The notes beneath the pieces are model-generated. The model did no database searches. It was not told where the DNA came from and saw only the letters and a list, made by a program, of their open reading frames with translations. Position numbers and translations under genes: made by a program. From an uncultured Bacteroidota bacterium (lineage in GTDB: Bacteria; Bacteroidota; Bacteroidia; Chitinophagales; Chitinophagaceae), in the NCBI GenBank assembly GCA_903929655.1, contig CAIYVS010000336.1, positions 1 to 14,803 of the forward strand: a stretch of 14,803 nt of DNA, written 5' to 3'. Of the stretch, positions 7,215 to 12,618 are shown in pieces (the stretch's first letter is position 1; every line of letters starts with the position of its first letter).

Positions 7215-7982
7215 CTAAGCTTTTGTCATTGCATCTATTATAAACAGGAAATCATCTGCTTTTAAGGCCGCTCCGCCAATCAGTCCGCCGTCCACATCAG
7301 GGCATGCAAATAATTCCTCTGCATTCGATGGTTTGCAGGATCCGCCATATAATATGCTCATATTATTTGCTGCAACCTGTCCATATTTGCTGGATATTAC
7401 GTTGCGGATATGCACATGCATATCCTGCGCCTGCTGGGATGAAGCTGTGCGGCCTGTTCCTATGGCCCATATAGGTTCATAAGCTATTACAACATTTTGC
7501 AGTTGTTCCGCATTCAGATGAAACAAGCTTTCCACGATCTGTTTTTCAACAAATGCATTTTGAGTATTCGCATCTCTTATCTCTAAGTGTTCGCCACAGC
7601 AAAATATTACCTGCAGGCCATTATGTAAGGCTATATCTGTTTTTTTTGCCAGCATGGTATTATCTTCTTTAAAATATTCACGGCGTTCAGAGTGTCCGAC
7701 TATTACATAAGTCACCCCGACGCTTTTCAACATAGGAGCAGATATTTCTCCTGTATACGCACCCATTGCTTCTGTATGGCAGTTTTGTGCTCCCAAGTAA
7801 ATATGACTATGACCTTGTAATTGTCCCGCTGTTTGGTTAAGATGTACGAAAGGCGTGGCAATTACTGTCAGTTTGTGTTCATCCAGTCCTTGCAGTCCTT
7901 TCAGGATATCGTGTACTAGTTCTTTTCCTTCGTTAAGGCTAAGGTGCATTTTCCAGTTTGCAGCTACGATTTTTTTGCGCAT
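7215..7982 (-). CDS. tpiA: Triose-phosphate isomerase
   Basis: The enzyme interconverts dihydroxyacetone phosphate and glyceraldehyde 3-phosphate in glycolysis and gluconeogenesis, in the cytoplasm. The ATG at 7980-7982 gives 255 aa, the usual length, beginning MRKKIVAANWKMH; the frame is open further upstream but that part has no family resemblance. Active-site residues are all present: Asn9 and Lys11 in AANWKM, His97 in IVGHSERR, Glu169 in AYEPIWAIGTG (with the flexible loop 6), and the phosphate-binding YGGS at about 212-215 and GGLIGGAAL at about 232-240. It lies 34 nt downstream of the GlmU-like gene, so the two are probably co-transcribed. I see no hairpin terminator after it. Confidence 0.98.
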   Translation of the reverse strand: MRKKIVAANWKMHLSLNEGKELVHDILKGLQGLDEHKLTVIATPFVHLNQTAGQLQGHSHIYLGAQNCHTEAMGAYTGEISAPMLKSVGVTYVIVGHSERREYFKEDNTMLAKKTDIALHNGLQVIFCCGEHLEIRDANTQNAFVEKQIVESLFHLNAEQLQNVVIAYEPIWAIGTGRTASSQQAQDMHVHIRNVISSKYGQVAANNMSILYGGSCKPSNAEELFACPDVDGGLIGGAALKADDFLFIIDAMTKA

Positions 7983-8016
7983 GATTGATCTCTTGTAAAT
8001 ATGATTTAAATAATGA

Positions 8017-9222
8017 TTATGCTTGTGTAAATAAGTTTCTTTGGGGAGAAGTATGCTCAAAAATATGGCGGTACATCGCAATTTCTTCAGCAGATAATTC
8101 AATATTCCTGCGTGCCATCATCCGTTTGGCAGTTTCCATAGACCTTTCGAAATCGTAAGTGCTCATACCCTCGCTGCCGCCCCAGCAAAATGACGGAACA
8201 AATTTTTCAGGGAAGCCATGCCCGAAAATATTGCAGGATACACCAACCACAGTGCCGGTATTGAACATCGTATTGATCGAGCATTTAGAATGATCTCCCA
8301 TCAGCAGCCCGCAAAAAGTAAGGCCTGTCTTGATTGTTTTATTATAGTGCTCGTCCCATATCTGCACTTCGTCATAATTGTTTTTCAGGTTAGAGCAATT
8401 GGTATCTGCACCCAGGTTACACCATTCGCCTATTATTGCATTGCCAAGATAGCCATCGTGGGCTTTATTGCTGTTGGCAAAGAATACTACATTGTTTATC
8501 TCACCGCCAACTTTACAAGAAGGGCCTATTGTAGTGGCGCCATATAATTTAGCGCCCATTTTCACCACAGCCTGGTCGCAAATGGCGAGCGGCCCCCGCA
8601 TCATGCTGCCTTCCAGTATTTCTGCGCCTTTGCCGATGTATACAGGTCCCACAGTGGCATTAATAATGCAGCCATCATATATTTTGGCCCCTTCGGCAAT
8701 AAACAAATTCTCTTTCCCGCTCACTATCACATTTTCCGGCAGGGGCTGGCTTGTTTGCCCTTTTGTGATGAGTGCAAAATCATCCACAATTGCCCCATAA
8801 TTGTAGGAAAAAATATCCCATACATTGTTCAGTATATTGACGAGTCCTTCGTATTTCTGCTCAGGGAGGTTTTTAGTATATTTTTCCAGGTTGTCAAATG
8901 AGGGTATATGATTGCCTGTGCGAAAGGCTATTACAAGCTCATCCTGCACCAGTTTTTGTCCGTTTGCCAGTTTATGTATAGCGTCAGCCAGTTCCTGGTT
9001 TGCGAAAATGGCGCTGTTTATAAACAGGTTCTCAAAGTCCGCATTGCTTGGGTACACATTTTGCAGGTAATGTTCTGTAAGCGTGCCGGTGTTTTGCCGC
9101 AGGCGATGTTCCCAGCGCTGGCGCATAGTGTATATGCCACATCTTATATCTGCAACAGGGCGTGTATGTGTGAATGGTAGTAAGCGGTATCGGGTATGGT
9201 CGTCGAATAAGATGATGTGCAT
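8017..9222 (-). CDS. GlmU-like sugar nucleotidyltransferase / acyltransferase, Bacteroidota type
   Basis: At 401 aa this resembles the alternative GlmU family of Bacteroidota, proposed to act in UDP-GlcNAc synthesis. The N-terminal part (about 1-150) starts MHIILFDDHTRYRLLPFTHT followed by RPVADIRCGIYTMRQRW; this PLT-TRPvadiR-GI-W pattern is typical of that family and differs from classical GlmU. The C-terminal part (about 165-360) is a left-handed beta-helix of hexapeptide-like repeats (GAKIYDGCIINATVGPVYIG and onward, GEWCNLGADTNCSNLKN, MGDHSKCSINTMFNTGTVVG). There is no long C-terminal extension. The exact substrate is not shown by the sequence; an unknown sugar nucleotide is possible. It starts 6 nt after the hairpin at 9229-9254 and precedes tpiA. 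Confidence 0.85.
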   Translation of the reverse strand: MHIILFDDHTRYRLLPFTHTRPVADIRCGIYTMRQRWEHRLRQNTGTLTEHYLQNVYPSNADFENLFINSAIFANQELADAIHKLANGQKLVQDELVIAFRTGNHIPSFDNLEKYTKNLPEQKYEGLVNILNNVWDIFSYNYGAIVDDFALITKGQTSQPLPENVIVSGKENLFIAEGAKIYDGCIINATVGPVYIGKGAEILEGSMMRGPLAICDQAVVKMGAKLYGATTIGPSCKVGGEINNVVFFANSNKAHDGYLGNAIIGEWCNLGADTNCSNLKNNYDEVQIWDEHYNKTIKTGLTFCGLLMGDHSKCSINTMFNTGTVVGVSCNIFGHGFPEKFVPSFCWGGSEGMSTYDFERSMETAKRMMARRNIELSAEEIAMYRHIFEHTSPQRNLFTQA

Positions 9223-9228
9223 AAAAGG

Positions 9229-9254
9229 AAAATCCCGACAAAAGTCGGGATTTT
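9229..9254 (-). terminator. Hairpin after rpmE2, directly before the GlmU-like start
   Basis: There is a perfect 11-bp stem: AAAATCCCGAC (9229-9239), loop AAAA, GTCGGGATTTT (9244-9254). On the minus strand the stem is followed by a run of T interrupted by CC, then the ATG of the next gene 6 nt further. It looks like an intrinsic terminator for rpmE2; its placement also makes it a possible attenuator of the next gene. It could also end plus-strand transcription (TTTTT after the stem). Confidence 0.75.
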
Positions 9255-9304
9255 TCGTGCTTTATGCAAGTATCTTGTAAAACCTAAATTCCGAAATCCG
9301 GTAT

Positions 9305-9589
9305 CTATTCTTTCTCCTCTTTTGGTAAGGTTTCAACTTTAGCTTTCTTTGCGTAACGGTTTTTGAATTTCTCAATACGTCCGGCAGTATCTACAAACAT
9401 AGATTTACCTGTGAAGAAAGGATGAGACATATGTGAAATTTCCACCTTTACAAGCGGATATTCATTGCCGTCTTCCCACATTACTTTTTCCTTGGTTGGC
9501 GCTGTGGAGCGGGTAAGGAATGCGTAATCGTTCGACATATCTTTAAACACTACCAGCCTGTAGCTGTCCGGGTGGATACCTTTTTTCAT
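9305..9589 (-). CDS. rpmE2: 50S ribosomal protein bL31 type B
   Basis: This is a component of the large ribosomal subunit. The 94-aa protein opens MKKGIHPDSYRLVVFKDMSN and contains SHPFFTGKSMFVDTAGRIEK and FKNRYAKK, all characteristic of L31. It lacks the CxxC zinc ribbon of type A, so it is the zinc-free type B. A lysine/glutamate-rich tail (LPKEEKE) follows the core. The gene has its own strong promoter, a leader hairpin and a terminator. Confidence 0.95.
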   Translation of the reverse strand: MKKGIHPDSYRLVVFKDMSNDYAFLTRSTAPTKEKVMWEDGNEYPLVKVEISHMSHPFFTGKSMFVDTAGRIEKFKNRYAKKAKVETLPKEEKE

Positions 9590-9605
9590 TTATATTGCGT
9601 TTGGA

Positions 9606-9623
9606 GCATGGATTTTGCCATGC
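9606..9623 (-). promoter_or_regulatory. Leader hairpin upstream of rpmE2
   Basis: A perfect 6-bp stem GCATGG/CCATGC with a 6-nt loop lies within the predicted rpmE2 leader, between the promoter (9644-9674) and the ATG at 9589, about 16 nt before the start codon. Ribosomal-protein genes often have autoregulatory leaders, and L31 leaders are described in other phyla. Whether this hairpin is one is inference. Confidence 0.4.
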
Positions 9624-9643
9624 GGTTAAAAAAATTTGAGCTG

Positions 9644-9674
9644 CAAAGGTAATGATAATGCATCAATTTGCAAA
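9644..9674 (-). promoter_or_regulatory. Promoter of rpmE2 (TTTG-N19-TACCTTTG)
   Basis: On the minus strand TTTG (9671-9674) and TACCTTTG (9644-9651) are exactly 19 bp apart, a perfect Bacteroidota sigma-ABfr promoter. The expected start of transcription, about 9637, leaves a leader of about 48 nt. Upstream, TTTGCA-like words recur several times (9666-9710), making an A/T-rich upstream tract. Confidence 0.85.
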
Positions 9675-9727
9675 ATATGCAAATGTGCAAATTTTTATCA
9701 AATCGAATTTGCTTTATTTTGTATGTT

Positions 9728-10270
9728 TTATTTTTTGGTTTTCCCTTTGCTTGCCAGCAGCTTGTCGATGTCCTTACTTACTTCCTCTATCTGGGTATAC
9801 TTACCAACAATATTGCCTTTTTCATCCAGCAGGAATGACTGGGGGATAAATTCAGTACCGTATATAGCGGCGGGCTGGGATTTCCAGCCACCAAGGTCGC
9901 TCATGTGGTAAGGCCATGTAAGTCCGTCATTTTTAATGGCTTGTATCCAGGCTTCTTTTTTCTGATCTAATGATACACTTACTACTGTAAAGCCTTTTTT
10001 AGCCTTAGGAAATTTCTTTTCGCTGTATTTCTTGTAAAGCGCCACTACTTCAGGGCTTGCACGGCGACAAGGTCCGCACCAGGAGGCCCAGAAATCCAAC
10101 AGCACCACACGGCCTTTATTGATCTCTGATAATTTCAGGGGTTTGCCCTCAGGATCGCTAAAAGCCAGTTCTGGAGCCTTTTGGCCCACTTTTATTTTAG
10201 TGTTTTCGTATTGTGCATTTGCTGTATGTATGCCAAATGCCAGGAGCAGTAAAAGGATCAGTTTTTTCAT
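9728..10270 (-). CDS. Exported TlpA/ResA-type thiol-disulfide oxidoreductase
   Basis: The start is placed at the ATG 10268-10270 (180 aa), which gives a clean signal peptide: MKK, a Leu-rich core and ANAQ at about residues 17-20. The open frame continues 53 codons upstream but without a plausible leader. The mature part is a thioredoxin-fold AhpC-TSA/Redoxin domain. GQKAPELAFSDPEGKPLKLS is the usual entry, WASWCGPCR carries the redox pair Cys65/Cys68, and EFIPQSFLLDEKGNIVGKY carries the cis-Pro loop. Such periplasmic proteins reduce or handle disulfides, for example in cytochrome c maturation, but the partner here is unknown. It stands alone between rpmE2 and the long spacer. A weak -7 box TATCTTTA lies at 10304-10311 without a well-spaced -33. 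Confidence 0.92.
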   Translation of the reverse strand: MKKLILLLLLAFGIHTANAQYENTKIKVGQKAPELAFSDPEGKPLKLSEINKGRVVLLDFWASWCGPCRRASPEVVALYKKYSEKKFPKAKKGFTVVSVSLDQKKEAWIQAIKNDGLTWPYHMSDLGGWKSQPAAIYGTEFIPQSFLLDEKGNIVGKYTQIEEVSKDIDKLLASKGKTKK

Positions 10271-10504
10271 TTTAATATCTGGTCGGATTAATGTTATAAA
10301 AAGTAAAGATAAAGAACTAAGATTTATAAACTGGTGCAAAATTGTTAAAGATGTTTGAACCAGGATTAAAGGATTTAGGGATTGGCATGAAATATAATGT
10401 TTGCAAATTCTCAAGATACTGAATCGCAATTATCCCCGCCTGTTCAGTCGGGCAGGCTTTTTTATCCCTCGCATAGGTCATTATTTCGTTCATGGTGAAT
10501 TTTT

Positions 10505-10588
10505 ATTTGCCTCAATGAGAGCGTTGCGGTCTCCGAGCCGCCTGCCTGTCTGGCGGGCAAGCTATCTCATTTGTTCTCGTAAGCAAAT
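10505..10588. repeat. Nested imperfect palindrome with GC-rich core
   Basis: Outer arms ATTTGC (10505-10510) and GCAAAT (10583-10588) enclose AATGAGAGC (10514-10522) and GCTATCTCATT (10561-10571). These enclose TTGC/GCAA, and the core has GCCTGCC/GGCGGGC, one mismatch. The core is strikingly GC-rich compared with the surrounding DNA. It looks like a dispersed palindromic (REP-like) element; similar CCGCCTG words occur at 10436-10442. It is not bounded by genes, so a terminator role is unlikely. Confidence 0.55.
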
Positions 10589-10624
10589 GTTCCTTGTGTG
10601 GGATAGAATTAATGATATTTAAAA

Positions 10625-10643
10625 TGTGAATAGTTTATTCACA
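10625..10643. repeat. Palindrome of two back-to-back DnaA-box-like sequences
   Basis: TGTGAATAGTTTATTCACA has perfect 8-bp arms around GTT. The right half, TTATTCACA (10635-10643), is an exact match to the DnaA-box consensus TTATNCACA. The left half, TGTGAATAG, is its inverse with one mismatch. It may be a regulator operator instead. Confidence 0.5.
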
Positions 10644-10647
10644 GCAT

Positions 10648-10663
10648 AATTGATATTTCAATT
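10648..10663. repeat. AATTGA-N4-TCAATT dyad (copy 1)
   Basis: AATTGATATTTCAATT has perfect 6-bp arms. It is related to the dyads at 10746-10760 and 11075-11089. Confidence 0.4.
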
Positions 10664-10679
10664 GTGTTCATGGGAGAAG

Positions 10680-10717
10680 TTTATCCGTTCTTTATCCTTT
10701 TTTATCCCTTTTTATCC
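10680..10717. repeat. Four phased TTTATCC repeats
   Basis: TTTATCC starts at 10680, 10691, 10701 and 10711, a spacing of 11, 10 and 10 bp, so the copies face one side of the helix. Further single copies lie at 10461 and 10774. The T tracts between them are also in phase, which predicts intrinsic curvature. TTATCC is the first six bases of the DnaA box. Confidence 0.7.
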
Positions 10718-10745
10718 TTGTGTTTTTCTTTTATTGACCTTAATT

Positions 10746-10760
10746 AATTGATTTTCAGTT
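10746..10760. repeat. AATTGA-N3-TCAGTT dyad (copy 2, one mismatch)
   Basis: AATTGATTTTCAGTT is one base away from a perfect dyad; it lies between the two phased arrays. Confidence 0.3.
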
Positions 10761-10965
10761 TGTTATTTTTTGTTTTATCCTTTTGGAGAAGAAAAAAATA
10801 ATTGCAGGAATTGTCCACATTTAAAGGACCTCAGCCCCTGCTGACCCTACTTCGACAGGCTCTTTATGACAATGGAGAGGGAGTGTAAAACTCCTAAATT
10901 CGTATAAAAGACATTTAAGAACATATGGTTTTCTTTATTGGTGTTCGTGAGTTTGCTATGCTCAG

Positions 10966-11047
10966 TTGCACAAAATGGCACATTATTGCACAAAAATTGC
11001 ACAAAAATTGCACAAAAGTTGCACAAATCTGGCACATTGTTGCACAA
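10966..11047. repeat. Eight phased TTGCACAA / TGGCACAT repeats
   Basis: Copies start at 10966, 10976, 10986, 10997, 11008, 11019, 11030 and 11040, so each is 10 or 11 bp from the next. Six copies read TTGCACAA; the second and seventh read TGGCACAT, so the two types are arranged symmetrically. A degenerate ninth (CGGCATAC) follows at 11051 and a TTGCACAT at 11106. A tracts between copies are in helical phase. Not a CRISPR array: units are far too short and there are no spacers. Confidence 0.85.
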
Positions 11048-11070
11048 TTTCGGCATACTGTTTTTGGCGC

Positions 11071-11093
11071 AAATAATTGATTATCAATTATTT
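11071..11093. repeat. Palindrome with 10-bp arms, contains AATTGA/TCAATT copy 3
   Basis: AAATAATTGA (11071-11080), TTA, TCAATTATTT (11084-11093): perfect arms of 10 bp. It sits 23 bp after the phased TTGCACAA array. Confidence 0.6.
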
Positions 11094-11303
11094 AATAGCT
11101 TATCATTGCACATTTTAGGGTAAAATGGGCTTTTCAAACAGGATTTCAAAGAACTTATGAATTTTTCTATTAATGTTTGAGTGAAATTCGTGTCAAATAT
11201 ACGATTTTGGAGGGGCTGTTTCCAAATATATTTCTGAAAGAGGCTGTGGGCGCGGGAAAAAAATTGTTAATGAGCTGGAAGGCAGGCTGGAGGCTATGCT
11301 ACG

Positions 11304-11349
11304 GTTGTCGGTATTGCTCATGCACACAGCCACCCTACATACCGACAAC
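11304..11349. repeat. 11-bp perfect inverted repeat with 24-nt loop
   Basis: GTTGTCGGTAT (11304-11314) and ATACCGACAAC (11339-11349) are exact complements. The stem is GC-richer than its surroundings. No T run follows on either strand, so it is not an ordinary terminator; it may be a structured RNA, an operator, or the remnant of a mobile element. Confidence 0.5.
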
Positions 11350-11423
11350 GGCGAAAATATTACATGGTACTGAAGCTTAGAACAGTACATTTTTTAGAAA
11401 TACCAGCTTAATTATATATTTTC

Positions 11424-11455
11424 ATTGCTTATGACATAATAAAACCATATTTTTC
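11424..11455 (+). promoter_or_regulatory. Candidate promoter of the MBL-fold / phosphorylase-like operon
   Basis: ATTG (11424-11427), 20 bp, then TATTTTTC (11448-11455): each element one mismatch from TTTG and TAnnTTTG. The -7 box overlaps the perfect 14-bp palindrome ATTTTTCGAAAAAT (11449-11462), where a bound repressor would block initiation. The next ATG is at 11510, about 48 nt downstream. Confidence 0.4.
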
Positions 11456-11509
11456 GAAAAATCTATATTTATGATTATCACCATTATCCACATCTCTAAA
11501 AGTACGCTC

Positions 11510-12577
11510 ATGAAAACTAAGTTTTTCCTTTTACTCATTGTCAGCTCTTTCCTGTTTGGTAGTTTATCTGCCCAGGAAAATGATGTTATGTATGTTCATT
11601 ACATAAATGTGGGGCAAGCTAATGCGGCGCTCCTGGAATTTCCCTGCGGTGCGGTTTTGATAGATGCGGGCGCGCAGGACAAGGCCACAACACAACATCT
11701 GATCGATTACCTGGACGATTTTTTTGCCCGCAGAAAGGACCTGCACAGGACCCTTGACCTTGTTTATGTCACGCATTGCCATTTAGACCATAATGCAGCA
11801 CTTGCAGCAGTGGCAGACAGTTTCAAGATCGTTCGTTATATAGATAATGGCCAGCAAACAGGTTCAGGCAAAACTAACCAGTTGAAACTGGAAAGGGAAG
11901 CTGCAGCAAGAGGTATTCAATATGCCACTTATCCTTACGAAACTATTACCAATGGTGGCAATAAAAAAGGTCTTACCAATATGATCATAGACCCCATTAA
12001 ATGCGAGACTATAGATCCGAAGATCATTTTATATTCTGGAGCATTTACTACAAAACCTGCCACAGGCTGGACCAAAGACGATTTTGAAAATAACGGCAAC
12101 AATCACAGCTTGTTTATAAAAGTATTATTCGGCAAGGCTTCGTTTTTATTTATTGGCGATGGCGAGATAGCTGAGATGAATACCGTTACCAATTATTACA
12201 ATGGCACAGACGCGCTGGACGTGGATGTTTTAATGGTGGGCCATCATGGTGCAAAAAACGCAACTACCCACAATTTCCTCGATGCTGTAACACCCAACTA
12301 TGCCGTTATATCCTGTGGCCAATGGGATGACAGCACAAGCGGTGGCAAGTTCAATACTTATAATTACGGGCACCCTACAGATTCAGCCCTTAACATGCTT
12401 GCAGCGCATGTGCCTTATAAGAGGTCTCACCCTATAACAGTGAAGGCAGGCTTAAAGGCCAAGACCTTTATTGATGTTACGGTGAGCAAACGCATCTATG
12501 CCACCCCATGGGATGGCGATATTGTTATCCGCGCCACTAGTGACGGTAAATACAGGACCCAATTATCCAGCAATTAG
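11510..12577 (+). CDS. Exported ComEC-like metallo-beta-lactamase-fold hydrolase
   Basis: The ATG at 11510 (355 aa) is preferred over the one at 11471, because it opens a signal peptide MKTKFFLLLIVSSFLFGSLS with cleavage near SLSAQ-EN. The mature protein is an MBL-fold enzyme of the ComEC/Rec2 C-terminal type. YINVGQANAALLEFP and VLIDAGA form the entry. The metal motif THCHLDH is at 88-94 (His89, His91, Asp93, His94). NNHSLFIKVLFGKASFLFIGDGE (about 197-219) carries Asp217, VGHHGAKNATT is at about 243-253, and GHP is at 287-289. The key metal ligands appear present. Unlike true ComEC there are no channel spans; it is a stand-alone secreted or periplasmic protein. The substrate is unknown; phosphodiesters or nucleic acids are suggested by the family. 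It is followed after 41 nt by the phosphorylase-like gene. Confidence 0.85.
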   Translation: MKTKFFLLLIVSSFLFGSLSAQENDVMYVHYINVGQANAALLEFPCGAVLIDAGAQDKATTQHLIDYLDDFFARRKDLHRTLDLVYVTHCHLDHNAALAAVADSFKIVRYIDNGQQTGSGKTNQLKLEREAAARGIQYATYPYETITNGGNKKGLTNMIIDPIKCETIDPKIILYSGAFTTKPATGWTKDDFENNGNNHSLFIKVLFGKASFLFIGDGEIAEMNTVTNYYNGTDALDVDVLMVGHHGAKNATTHNFLDAVTPNYAVISCGQWDDSTSGGKFNTYNYGHPTDSALNMLAAHVPYKRSHPITVKAGLKAKTFIDVTVSKRIYATPWDGDIVIRATSDGKYRTQLSSN

Positions 12578-12618
12578 CAAATTCTTTTCCTTTCAACCAT
12601 TTAAACACATTTCTTAAA

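Larger units (their letters stand above)
10271..11509. other. 1.2-kb gene-free, repeat-rich region at the divergence point
   Basis: I find no convincing gene here; the short frames that exist lack family resemblance and mostly lack ATG starts. Left to right it holds: GGATTAAAGGATTTAGGGATT-like phased words (10364-10384); a GCCTG/CAGGC hairpin followed by T6 (10438-10463); a nested GC-rich palindrome (10505-10588); a TGTGAATA/TATTCACA dyad (10625-10643); the TTTATCC array (10680-10717); a fragment resembling the common CTTCGACAGGCTC intergenic repeat (10849-10864); the TTGCACAA array (10966-11047); a 10-bp-arm palindrome (11071-11093); an 11-bp inverted repeat (11304-11349); and a 14-bp palindrome (11449-11462). 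Genes on both sides are transcribed away from it. Confidence 0.7.

Noticed and set aside
7983..8102. N-terminal extension of triose-phosphate isomerase
   Set aside because: The extra 40 residues overlap the end of the GlmU-like gene and have no family similarity; the internal ATG gives the normal protein.
10438..10463. Plus-strand terminator (GCCTG/CAGGC then T6)
   Set aside because: There is no plus-strand gene upstream for it to serve and the loop is large; more likely part of an intergenic repeat.
10401..10622. 73-aa plus-strand frame
   Set aside because: It runs through the GC-rich palindromes and shows no domain or plausible start context.
10966..11047. CRISPR array
   Set aside because: Units of 8 bp every 10-11 bp leave no spacers, and there are no cas genes in the window.
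10847..11056. 69-aa minus-strand frame rich in Cys and Asn
   Set aside because: Its sequence is generated by the TTGCACAA repeats; no family resemblance.
11304..11349. Integron attC site or intrinsic terminator
   Set aside because: The arms do not fit the GTTRRRY/RYYYAAC core pattern and no T run follows on either strand.
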